From Nitrososphaerota archaeon (lineage in GTDB: Archaea; Thermoproteota; Nitrososphaeria; Nitrososphaerales; Nitrosopumilaceae), in the NCBI GenBank assembly GCA_030611185.1, contig JAUWQG010000029.1, forward strand, positions 1 through 9,598: 9,598 bases of DNA, in the 5' to 3' direction. Position numbers and translations under genes: made by a program. The notes under the pieces were generated by a model. That model saw nothing but the letters and a program-made list of their open reading frames with translations, was not told the origin of the DNA and did not search any database. Shown piece after piece: positions 1 through 5,814 of the stretch (positions are counted from its first letter, which is position 1; each line of letters starts with the position of its first letter).

Positions 1-2
1 CT

Positions 3-281
3 GGAAATGAAATAAAAATAAAAATTAATTTTTTAGGTAATCCAAAAATTTCTTTTGATTTAGATACAGAAGAAAAGCAATTGTTTGACAATGAAATAGA
101 GAAAATTCATTTTGTTTTAGAATTACTTCCATATCATACAGACCCAGAAAAATTACCCTCTGATGTTTTAGAATTAATTTACAAATTTGATTCAAAATCA
201 ATCAGATGGCGTCTAAATTTGGCAATGTCAAAAGAAAAAAAATACACCTTTAGAGGAGATACATGGACTCCTCTTAAGTGA
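3..281 (+). CDS. Hypothetical protein, 3' end only (5' end outside window)
   Basis: The frame is open from the first full codon of the window to a TGA at 279-281, giving at least 92 residues, so the true start lies upstream. A TTG at 81 is an internal leucine codon more probably than the start, because the coding-looking frame continues before it. The visible part is acidic and Leu/Lys-rich and ends in WTPLK. It has no Cys cluster, signal peptide or membrane segment. I do not recognise the family. Its last 8 nt overlap tail-to-tail with the convergent gene on the minus strand, so no terminator fits between the two. Confidence 0.6.
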   Translation, partial: GNEIKIKINFLGNPKISFDLDTEEKQLFDNEIEKIHFVLELLPYHTDPEKLPSDVLELIYKFDSKSIRWRLNLAMSKEKKYTFRGDTWTPLK

Positions 282-714
282 GATCTTTTTGTAATGGCTC
301 TAAAAGCCCATGAAGTTCTTTGTATTTTGATTCCAAAAATTCCAATGCATCAGTAAGTTTTTTTGATTTTCCGTATTTGTAGCGTACCAGCTCACGATGA
401 TGCCAATAGGTCTTTCCACCTTCTACTGAAATGGTAGTAAAAAAATCAGGCCCCTTTAGATTATCTGGGAGTTTGAGATCGTGTGGAAAAAGTAACTCTA
501 CAATAAACCACTCATCCCCATCAGGATAATCTGAACCGGTATCAATATCAAAAAAGATATGCAGTAAATCAGATTGCATCAGCCCATCATCATTTATTGA
601 TGGATGTTTAATTCCAGATTTTTTAAAATCGAGGTTTATCAAATTAGGCTCAAAGAATCCTTTGATAATAGATTTTCTAAAAATTTTATTGGCTTCGTTT
701 ATGTTCAATCGCAA
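274..714 (-). CDS. Conserved-looking hypothetical protein, 146 aa
   Basis: A 146-residue soluble protein with no signal peptide or membrane segment; I do not recognise the family. The middle is rich in acidic and aromatic residues (FFDIDTGSDYPDGDEWFIVEL, about residues 54-74), followed by KTYWHHREL (101-109) and a charged C-terminal helix (about 117-145). The start is a TTG at 714. A TATA-like GTTATAG (737-743, read on the minus strand) sits about 26 nt upstream, fitting a leaderless transcript. It follows the oxidoreductase beta gene by 47 bp on the same strand, but its own promoter suggests independent transcription. The 3' end overlaps the convergent partial gene by 8 nt. Confidence 0.7.
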   Translation of the reverse strand: MRLNINEANKIFRKSIIKGFFEPNLINLDFKKSGIKHPSINDDGLMQSDLLHIFFDIDTGSDYPDGDEWFIVELLFPHDLKLPDNLKGPDFFTTISVEGGKTYWHHRELVRYKYGKSKKLTDALEFLESKYKELHGLLEPLQKDLT

Positions 715-736
715 AATGATCTACAAACAAACTAGA

Positions 737-743
737 CTATAAC
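737..743 (-). promoter_or_regulatory. TATA-like box for the 146-aa gene
   Basis: GTTATAG on the minus strand is centred about 26 nt upstream of the TTG at 714. This is the spacing expected between an archaeal TATA box and the transcription start, so the mRNA would begin at the start codon. Confidence 0.4.
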
Positions 744-761
744 TTCTTAGGTAATCTAATT

Positions 762-782
762 CTAGACTTTCATAGAGTCTAG
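762..782 (-). other. 7-bp inverted repeat at the stop codon of the beta subunit gene
   Basis: CTAGACT (762-768) and AGTCTAG (776-782) are perfect inverted copies separated by 7 nt, and the beta gene's stop codon is in one arm. A third copy of CTAGACT lies at 732-738. No T-run follows on the minus strand, so this is not a textbook terminator. It could stabilise the mRNA 3' end, bind a protein or be chance. Confidence 0.35.
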
Positions 783-1718
783 TATTTTTGAAACGTCAGT
801 GGTAGGAATGCCATCTTTAGAAATATTTTGTTTTGCAGGAGGATTTTCCAGGTAATTTGGTATTTTATCAGTAAGCCTTGTAGCAAATGGCGAAATAATT
901 TCGTTTTTGTAAAATATTCCAGTGGGAATTTTATTTCCCCATTCTAGGGATTTAATCAAGGCTTGAGCTAATTTCTCATCTATTTCATCGTCATAATGGA
1001 CCACAGGATCAAAGTGAGTATCCTCCAATTTGTAAATTCTGGAATGTCTTTCTATAGATTCCTTAGCAAGATCTTCACCAGCATACCAATCTCTGGTATT
1101 AAGATCATTGTATGTAGGGCATGGCTGTAAAACATCAAGAAATGAAAGACCCTTATGTTGTACAGCCTTTACAATCAAATCTTTGAGATGCCTAACATCA
1201 TAGGAATAAGCACGCGCTACAAACGTAAATCCACTTGCAACTGCCAATCCAATTGGGTTTACATTATAATTGGTATTAGGAGAAGGAAGTGATTTTGTTT
1301 TTTCTCCTAATTTTAGTGTGGGAGAAGCTTGCCCTTTTGTTAATCCATAAACACCATTATCAAATATGATGTAAGTCATGTCAATATTTCGTCTTCCAGC
1401 AGCAACAAAATGACCAGCACCTATTCCGAGTCCATCACCGTCGCCTCCTACTGCTAATACAGTCATTTCTGGATTTGCAAGTTTGCCACCTTGAGCAAAA
1501 GTCAAAACTCTTCCATGAAGCGTATGAATTCCATATGTATTGATAAAATGAGAAGTTTTTCCTGAACATCCAATCCCAGAAAATATAGCAGCTTTATCAC
1601 GTTCTATCCCCATTTCAGCTAAAGCCATTTGTAATGCATTTACAATTCCAAAATCACCACATCCAGGACACCAATCATTATGGACTGTAGTTTTGTAGTC
1701 AGCTAGTTTAAGCGCCAT
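762..1718 (-). CDS. korB: 2-oxoacid:ferredoxin oxidoreductase, beta subunit
   Basis: This is the thiamine-pyrophosphate and Fe-S subunit of a two-subunit archaeal 2-oxoacid:ferredoxin oxidoreductase, which reversibly converts a 2-oxoacid plus CoA to acyl-CoA, CO2 and reduced ferredoxin in the cytoplasm. Residues 16-24 read WCPGCGDFG. GGDGDGLGIGAGH (91-103) and FDNGVYGLTKGQASPT (119-134) are the TPP/Mg-binding signature. Cys17, Cys20, Cys51 and Cys200 match in order and spacing the four ligands of the single [4Fe-4S] cluster known in Sulfolobus-type enzymes. The 318-aa length is normal and includes no separate ferredoxin domain. The ATG overlaps the end of the alpha gene by 11 nt and has a strong GGAGGT 8 nt upstream. 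The substrate (2-oxoglutarate, pyruvate or both) cannot be read here, so the symbol follows usual annotation practice. Confidence 0.93.
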   Translation of the reverse strand: MALKLADYKTTVHNDWCPGCGDFGIVNALQMALAEMGIERDKAAIFSGIGCSGKTSHFINTYGIHTLHGRVLTFAQGGKLANPEMTVLAVGGDGDGLGIGAGHFVAAGRRNIDMTYIIFDNGVYGLTKGQASPTLKLGEKTKSLPSPNTNYNVNPIGLAVASGFTFVARAYSYDVRHLKDLIVKAVQHKGLSFLDVLQPCPTYNDLNTRDWYAGEDLAKESIERHSRIYKLEDTHFDPVVHYDDEIDEKLAQALIKSLEWGNKIPTGIFYKNEIISPFATRLTDKIPNYLENPPAKQNISKDGIPTTDVSKILDSMKV

Positions 1719-3618
1719 GTTCTAAAACCTCCCTCTTGTTTGCCTTATTTTCAGTTATTCTTTTCAAAGACTCATAAATTTCAGTGCTAGTCATGCCTCT
1801 TCCAGAATATTTCAGAATAAAATAATCTATTTCTCTTGTAACATTTTGTTTGAAAATTTTTCCCAATTGACCCGAATGATTTGCTTCAATATCGATGATA
1901 GTTTTTACATTTTCAAGAAGTGATTTTACATGTTCGGTAGGAAAAGGATGAATTAATTTTATCTGAATAAATCCAATGTCAATTCCTTCTTTTTTGAGCA
2001 TTTCTAGAGCATCCAATATTGGGCCCTTAGTTGAGCCCCAAGATATTATAGTATAATCATGAACACCGTAGGAAACTATCTGTTCATCTTTAGGAACTTG
2101 TTTTAAAATCAAATCTAATTTAGACATTCTTTTATCCATCATTTTTATTCGCATTTGAGGATCCTCAGTAATATGGCCTGTTTCATCAGATTCATCTCCA
2201 GTGTTCCAGAAAATACCATTATCTAGTCCCAATCTAGAACGTGGGGAAATACCATCCTCAGTAAAAGCAAATCGCTTGTATTCTCCTTCTACTTTTTCCA
2301 ATAATTTTCCGCGATTTATAGTAATTTTTTGCGGATCAAATCTTTTACATGTTACAACAGAGCTTGATAGAAATTTATCCATCATGTGAATTACAGGAAC
2401 TTGATATACATCAGAATAGTTAAAACAATTACCAGTATCATAGAAGCTTTCTTCTATATCTCCTGAGGCATATACAATTCTTGGAAAATCTCCAAAACTT
2501 CCAGCTACCGCAAATAACAAATCATCTTGACCATGTCTTGTAGGAAGACCAGTGGAAGGCCCACTTCGTTGATACAATGTCAAAACAATTGGAACTTCAT
2601 TCATTCCGGCCCAACCTATCGCTTCAGTCATTAAAGCAAAGCCAGGTCCAGAGGTAGATGTAGATGATCTTGTTCCAGTTAAGGCAGAGCCAATCATCAT
2701 CCCAATTGCAGATATTTCATCCTCTGTTTGGATTACAGTAGTTGATCCAGGTCTATCATCGTGAACTTCTAAAATTTCATTTGATTCTAGAAAAACACTT
2801 TCATCAGATGCAGGTGTAATTGGATAATAAGATTGAAATCGACATCCGCTAACCATCTTTCCTATGGATGTTCCTTGATGTCCTTGTACAAGGATTGTAT
2901 CAGATTGTTTTTCAGTTCCAGATAAAACAAATGAGAAATCGGGGAATTTTGAGGCTGCATAGTTGTAAGAATATGTTGCGGCTTGCTTGTTTATTTCTGC
3001 AATTTGTGGTTTTTTGGAAAATATAGAATCAATTGATTTTAGTAATGAATCAGGAGGCATTTTTATCAAACCTAAAGAAAGTGAAACCCCTATCACATTA
3101 AACATTCGAATCATCCCTTTTAATCTGGGATTTTCGGTTTCTTCTGCAAGACTTGCCAGAATAGTCTTAAAAGATACAGGATAAAGATTAACACCTTTTT
3201 CTCGGGCTATCTCAAGAACACCATCTATAGTAAAGGGTTTATTTTTTGATTCTAATTCTCGATGTAGTCGTTCTTTAAAATAATTGTCCAGAGTACCTAC
3301 AGAATCTGTGGAGATTTTTTCCAAATCAGAATCATAAATTATTCCACCTCCTGGCATCACTTCGCTAGAATGTCTAAAAATGGTTTCAGCATCAAAAGAG
3401 ATCATCAAACTGACATCATTAACATTTGAATGAATTAATTTGTCTGAAACTCTAACTGTGAAATAACTATGATCTCCTTTGATGTTTGAGTGAAATTCTC
3501 TTTTTCCAAATACCTGATAACCTAATTCAGCACAAACCTTTGAGAAAACATTGGCTCCTGATTCCACACCACTTCCTTGCGGTCCACCAATTAACCAAGA
3601 AAAATCAACAGAACTCAT
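1708..3618 (-). CDS. korA: 2-oxoacid:ferredoxin oxidoreductase, fused gamma/alpha subunit
   Basis: This is the large catalytic partner of the beta subunit. The N-terminal gamma domain (about 1-200) starts with a GGPQGSGVESG glycine-rich loop (11-21). The alpha (pyrimidine-binding) domain begins around 240 and contains YPITPASDES (265-274), the motif typical of Sulfolobus-type enzymes that accept several 2-oxoacids. TEDEISAIGMMIG (298-310), STSGPGFALM (321-330) and TGLPTRHGQDDL (356-367) are also characteristic. Domain II spans about 510-620. The fused 636-aa form is normal for the two-subunit archaeal class. The ATG at 3618 has an AGGTG Shine-Dalgarno 7 nt upstream, unlike most genes here, which look leaderless. 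It is the first gene of the alpha-beta operon; a 47-aa Cys-rich gene lies 51 bp upstream on the same strand and could be co-transcribed. Confidence 0.94.
   Translation of the reverse strand: MSSVDFSWLIGGPQGSGVESGANVFSKVCAELGYQVFGKREFHSNIKGDHSYFTVRVSDKLIHSNVNDVSLMISFDAETIFRHSSEVMPGGGIIYDSDLEKISTDSVGTLDNYFKERLHRELESKNKPFTIDGVLEIAREKGVNLYPVSFKTILASLAEETENPRLKGMIRMFNVIGVSLSLGLIKMPPDSLLKSIDSIFSKKPQIAEINKQAATYSYNYAASKFPDFSFVLSGTEKQSDTILVQGHQGTSIGKMVSGCRFQSYYPITPASDESVFLESNEILEVHDDRPGSTTVIQTEDEISAIGMMIGSALTGTRSSTSTSGPGFALMTEAIGWAGMNEVPIVLTLYQRSGPSTGLPTRHGQDDLLFAVAGSFGDFPRIVYASGDIEESFYDTGNCFNYSDVYQVPVIHMMDKFLSSSVVTCKRFDPQKITINRGKLLEKVEGEYKRFAFTEDGISPRSRLGLDNGIFWNTGDESDETGHITEDPQMRIKMMDKRMSKLDLILKQVPKDEQIVSYGVHDYTIISWGSTKGPILDALEMLKKEGIDIGFIQIKLIHPFPTEHVKSLLENVKTIIDIEANHSGQLGKIFKQNVTREIDYFILKYSGRGMTSTEIYESLKRITENKANKREVLEHGA
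1727..1732 (-). promoter_or_regulatory. Shine-Dalgarno site of the beta subunit gene
   Basis: GGAGGT on the minus strand lies 8 nt before the ATG at 1718, inside the end of the alpha reading frame. It supports this start and independent ribosome entry, or coupling, in the overlap. Confidence 0.7.
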
Positions 3619-3625
3619 AGATTAC

Positions 3626-3630
3626 CACCT
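3626..3630 (-). promoter_or_regulatory. Shine-Dalgarno site of the alpha subunit gene
   Basis: AGGTG on the minus strand ends 7 nt before the ATG at 3618. It implies a leadered or polycistronic mRNA for the operon, in contrast with the leaderless layout of its neighbours. Confidence 0.55.
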
Positions 3631-3669
3631 TATTTTTCTTAATATTAATAATATGGTGAAAAAATTTTA

Positions 3670-3813
3670 CTAACCGCCTGTAGCTGCATCAAACAGTGCA
3701 CATTCACATTTATCACGTTCTCCACAATAAGGACAAACACAAACACATTTTTCAATAGAATTTCCACATTCTATACAAATCGCAAATTCTTCCTCTTCTT
3801 GCTCAGAACTCAT
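3670..3813 (-). CDS. Small Cys-rich (zinc-ribbon-like) protein, 47 aa
   Basis: A 47-aa protein with an acidic N-terminus (SEQEEEEF) and eight cysteines: CxxC at 13/16, Cys23, Cys25, CxxC at 27/30, and Cys36 and Cys38. This pattern suggests one or two zinc knuckles; an Fe-S cluster is possible but not shown. I chose the ATG at 3813 over the in-frame upstream start at 3891, because the longer form would overlap the divergent dehydrogenase gene and adds a non-Cys hydrophobic stretch. The shared TATA element at 3835-3841 sits about 25 nt upstream, fitting a leaderless mRNA. It precedes the oxidoreductase operon by 51 bp on the same strand, so it may be the first gene of that transcript. The function is unknown. 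Confidence 0.75.
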   Translation of the reverse strand: MSSEQEEEEFAICIECGNSIEKCVCVCPYCGERDKCECALFDAATGG

Positions 3814-3834
3814 AGAAAGTCTAGAAAGAAATCG

Positions 3835-3841
3835 TATAAAT
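3835..3841. promoter_or_regulatory. Shared TATA element of a divergent promoter
   Basis: TATAAAT on the plus strand reads ATTTATA on the minus strand. Its centre lies about 25 nt from the ATG at 3813 (-) and 25-28 nt from the ATGs at 3863/3866 (+). One element therefore appears to be placed correctly for leaderless transcripts of both divergent genes, which are separated by only 49 bp. Confidence 0.5.
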
Positions 3842-3862
3842 GGTTTGAGATAAATTTCATTG

Positions 3863-4837
3863 ATGATGAAAACAAAGAGAGTGTTTCTCACTAGAATTCT
3901 TCATGATTTTGCATTAAAAGAATTAAAAAAACAATACGAAGTTGAAGTTCATTCTGGAAAAATCCCCATTCCTAGAAAAAAATTGGAATCTAAAATTAAA
4001 GATATTGAAGGACTCATTTGTTTTCCTTATGATGTGATTGATAGTAAATTGCTAGAAAATGCAAAAAACCTCAAAATCATAAGCACATACAGCGTAGGTT
4101 TTGACCATATTGACACAAAATATGCAAAAAAAAATAAAATTCGAGTAGGATATACTCCTGAAGTTCTCACAGATGCAACAGCAGATCTTGCTTTTTCTTT
4201 AATGATAGATGTGATGCGTAGGGTTTCTGAAGGAGATAGAATCATCAGAAAAGGGAATTGGAGTCAAATTTATGGAGCATATGACTACATAGGTACTGAT
4301 TTGCAGGAAAAAACCTTAGGTATTTTTGGATTAGGTAGAATAGGAAGTACCCTTGCTAAACGTGCAAAATCATTTGATATGAAAATAATTTATAACAATC
4401 GAAAACGTGTTTCTAAAACCAAAGAAAAATCCCTTGGTGTAAAATACGTCACATTTGACAAGTTAATCCGTCAAAGTGATATTATATCAATTCATGTCCC
4501 TCATACATCGCAGACAGACAAGTTATTTGATAAAAAAATTCTAAAAAAAATGAAAAAAACAGCATTTCTGATTAATACAGCACGTGGAAAAATAATTAAT
4601 GAGAAAGATCTCATAGAGGCTTTAAAGAAAAAGACAATTTCAGGAGCAGCACTAGATGTTTTTGAATCAGAACCAATTGGAAAAAATCATCCATTAACAA
4701 GAATTCAAAACATCACTCTAGCACCGCATATTGGAAGTTCCACAAAAGAAACGAGAGTAAAAATGGCCGAAATTACAGTAAAGAATCTTCATTTGGGCAT
4801 TAACGGTAAAAAACCAAAGTATTCAGTAGGATATTAA
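3863..4837 (+). CDS. D-isomer-specific 2-hydroxyacid dehydrogenase (glyoxylate/hydroxypyruvate reductase-like)
   Basis: A cytosolic NAD(P)-dependent enzyme that reduces a 2-oxoacid to the D-2-hydroxyacid; glyoxylate or hydroxypyruvate is the likely substrate. Numbered from the ATG at 3863 (324 aa, normal length), the Rossmann loop is GLGRIG (156-161). The catalytic triad is Arg241 in NTARGK, Glu270 in FESEP and His289 in APHIGSS. TYSVGFDHID (75-84) is the usual substrate-domain signature. Asn-Asn-Arg-Lys-Arg (178-182) after the second Rossmann strand, where NAD enzymes carry Asp, suggests NADP(H) preference, as in archaeal glyoxylate reductases. TTG 3860, ATG 3863 and ATG 3866 are consecutive; the TATA spacing favours an ATG. 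There is no ACT domain, so 3-phosphoglycerate dehydrogenase is less likely. Confidence 0.9.
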   Translation: MMKTKRVFLTRILHDFALKELKKQYEVEVHSGKIPIPRKKLESKIKDIEGLICFPYDVIDSKLLENAKNLKIISTYSVGFDHIDTKYAKKNKIRVGYTPEVLTDATADLAFSLMIDVMRRVSEGDRIIRKGNWSQIYGAYDYIGTDLQEKTLGIFGLGRIGSTLAKRAKSFDMKIIYNNRKRVSKTKEKSLGVKYVTFDKLIRQSDIISIHVPHTSQTDKLFDKKILKKMKKTAFLINTARGKIINEKDLIEALKKKTISGAALDVFESEPIGKNHPLTRIQNITLAPHIGSSTKETRVKMAEITVKNLHLGINGKKPKYSVGY

Positions 4838-4888
4838 AACAAAATTCTAATTTTACCCATAATTTGTCCAGAAAAAAATACGGCGGTT

Positions 4889-4898
4889 TTTATATAAA
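4889..4898 (+). promoter_or_regulatory. TATA box of the 29-aa mini-gene
   Basis: TTTATATAAA is a near-ideal archaeal TATA box. It is centred about 26 nt upstream of the TTG at 4919, and it points to a transcript starting at that codon. Confidence 0.55.
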
Positions 4899-4918
4899 CA
4901 ATATTACATACTAATGAT

Positions 4919-5008
4919 TTGAAAAAATTCAAACATACCAATGAAGAATTAGAATTAGCAAAACAACAAACTGAAAAAGAAAAGAAGAAAAAAGAATTAC
5001 AAAAATGA
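4919..5008 (+). CDS. Putative 29-aa Lys/Glu-rich microprotein (or small RNA)
   Basis: A 29-codon frame from TTG 4919 to TGA 5006-5008, with 10 Lys and 6 Glu, predicted as one charged helix. No Cys, signal or membrane segment is present. Three signs favour a real gene: the strong TATA box about 26 nt upstream, a start codon exactly at the expected transcription start, and a hairpin plus T9 just after the stop codon. The transcript would be about 127 nt. It may instead be a non-coding RNA whose A-rich sequence happens to be open. It lies alone between two convergent genes. No family is recognised. Confidence 0.45.
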   Translation: MKKFKHTNEELELAKQQTEKEKKKKELQK

Positions 5009-5016
5009 TATTTTTC

Positions 5017-5045
5017 TCTTGTCTTTTCAGACAAGATTTTTTTTT
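5017..5045 (+). terminator. Hairpin plus T9 terminator
   Basis: TCTTGTCT (5017-5024) and AGACAAGA (5029-5036) form a perfect 8-bp stem with a 4-nt loop, followed directly by nine T (5037-5045). It sits 8 nt after the mini-gene's stop codon, and the T-run touches the stop codon of the convergent gene. Archaeal termination mainly needs the U-run, so such a clean hairpin is notable. Confidence 0.7.
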
Positions 5046-5421
5046 ATATTTGAATTATAGAGCCATACCTTTGACATAACCTATCAAAAATTTTTTTTCT
5101 ATTAAAATTAAGATTTTTCTTTTCATCATACATTTTAGTAAAAAATGCTGCAATAACACGCTCACCACCTTCATCAAAAAATCTCACGCTAAAACTAATT
5201 CTCTCTGGTCTTTCTTCCTCAACAAATTCAATTTTTTTTATTTTTTCAGAGTTGATATGCAGGTGAGCTGGATCATCATTATTCCCAATTGTTATCCATT
5301 TTTCTCGTTGTTTAATACTAAGAGAATTACTTTTAATTTCGCTTGTTGCAGAGGTGTTTTTTACTATCAACAAGATGTCTTCGATTTTTACTAAATCTGA
5401 TAAAATTTCAAATAACAACAA
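5044..5421 (-). CDS. ChuX/HutX-like protein (possible heme- or metabolite-binding), 125 aa
   Basis: A soluble 125-aa protein. The segment from KWITIGNN (41-48) through AHLHINSEKIKKIEFVEE (52-69) to SFSVRFFDEGGERVIAAFF (76-94) recalls the C-terminal half of the ChuX/HutX/HemS fold: a His-x-His strand, a helix-like I..I.FV element, then a paired FFD..GE..... strand. This is pattern memory, so heme handling is only a suggestion. His53 and His55 would be candidate ligand residues. The start is weak: TTG codons at 5421 and 5418, with no ATG until far inside. The upstream frame is closed by a stop at 5434-5436, so the N-terminus cannot be much longer. It lies downstream of the 107-aa gene on the same strand with a 23-bp gap, so an operon is possible. 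Confidence 0.6.
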   Translation of the reverse strand: MLLFEILSDLVKIEDILLIVKNTSATSEIKSNSLSIKQREKWITIGNNDDPAHLHINSEKIKKIEFVEEERPERISFSVRFFDEGGERVIAAFFTKMYDEKKNLNFNRKKIFDRLCQRYGSIIQI

Positions 5422-5444
5422 TACAACTAGAAATTAAAATTATT

Positions 5445-5768
5445 TCAATTTTTAAAATTTTTTATGTCTAATTGAATGAAATCTTCCTCATCTCCATGAA
5501 TACAATCAGTTCCAACTGCTTTTAGTGGAGAAAATCCAATTTTCCCAGAAGGGATTTTTCCATCACCCTGAAGGATTTGAATTTTGCCTGATACAACTTG
5601 TTTGTGTTTCTGGCATGTAACTCCAACCATATATTCATCTGGATCTACAGTTACAGAAACTACAAATTCTGGTGGGTTGATGCAAGGTTTTCCACGTTCT
5701 GTAATTGAGCATTTGTCAGGAAACACATTGAATATGGATTTTTTATACGATATTAAGCTTGATTGCAT
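5445..5768 (-). CDS. Hypothetical Cys/His-containing protein, 107 aa (possible zinc site)
   Basis: A 107-aa soluble protein of unrecognised family. Cys20-x8-Cys29 (KCSITERGKPC) and Cys52-x2-His55 (VTCQKHK) could form one zinc site; Cys89 and His91 (TDCIHGDEED) form a second, acidic Cys/His spot near the C-terminus. I chose the ATG at 5768 because the upstream frame to 5903 runs through the divergent flavoprotein gene, and because a TATA box (5793-5798) lies about 26 nt upstream, which predicts a leaderless mRNA. The ChuX/HutX-like gene follows after 23 bp and may share the transcript. The 46-bp divergent spacer also holds the promoter of the flavoprotein gene. Confidence 0.7.
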   Translation of the reverse strand: MQSSLISYKKSIFNVFPDKCSITERGKPCINPPEFVVSVTVDPDEYMVGVTCQKHKQVVSGKIQILQGDGKIPSGKIGFSPLKAVGTDCIHGDEEDFIQLDIKNFKN

Positions 5769-5791
5769 CGTATTGAATTTAATATTAAGGA

Positions 5792-5798
5792 ATATAAA
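5792..5798 (-). promoter_or_regulatory. TATA box of the 107-aa gene, in a divergent promoter
   Basis: TTTATAT on the minus strand is centred about 26 nt from the ATG at 5768. For the opposite gene (TTG 5815) this element is too close, at about 20 nt. The palindrome TTAATATTAA at 5779-5788, about 31 nt upstream, is a better candidate for that direction. Confidence 0.45.
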
Positions 5799-5814
5799 AT
5801 AAAATTGAAAATCA

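Noticed and set aside
2201..3184. Two plus-strand frames (2201-2389 and 2987-3184) inside the oxidoreductase alpha gene
   Set aside because: They lie fully within a strongly conserved gene on the other strand, have no promoter and no recognisable protein features.
3814..3891. Longer N-terminus (26 residues) for the 47-aa Cys-rich protein
   Set aside because: It would run through the shared promoter and into the divergent dehydrogenase gene. The internal ATG has the right TATA spacing.
4834..5034. Minus-strand 66-codon frame opposite the 29-aa mini-gene
   Set aside because: Its Ser/Phe/Cys-rich sequence is the complement of an A-rich stretch and runs through the terminator hairpin. The plus strand has the TATA box, start and terminator.
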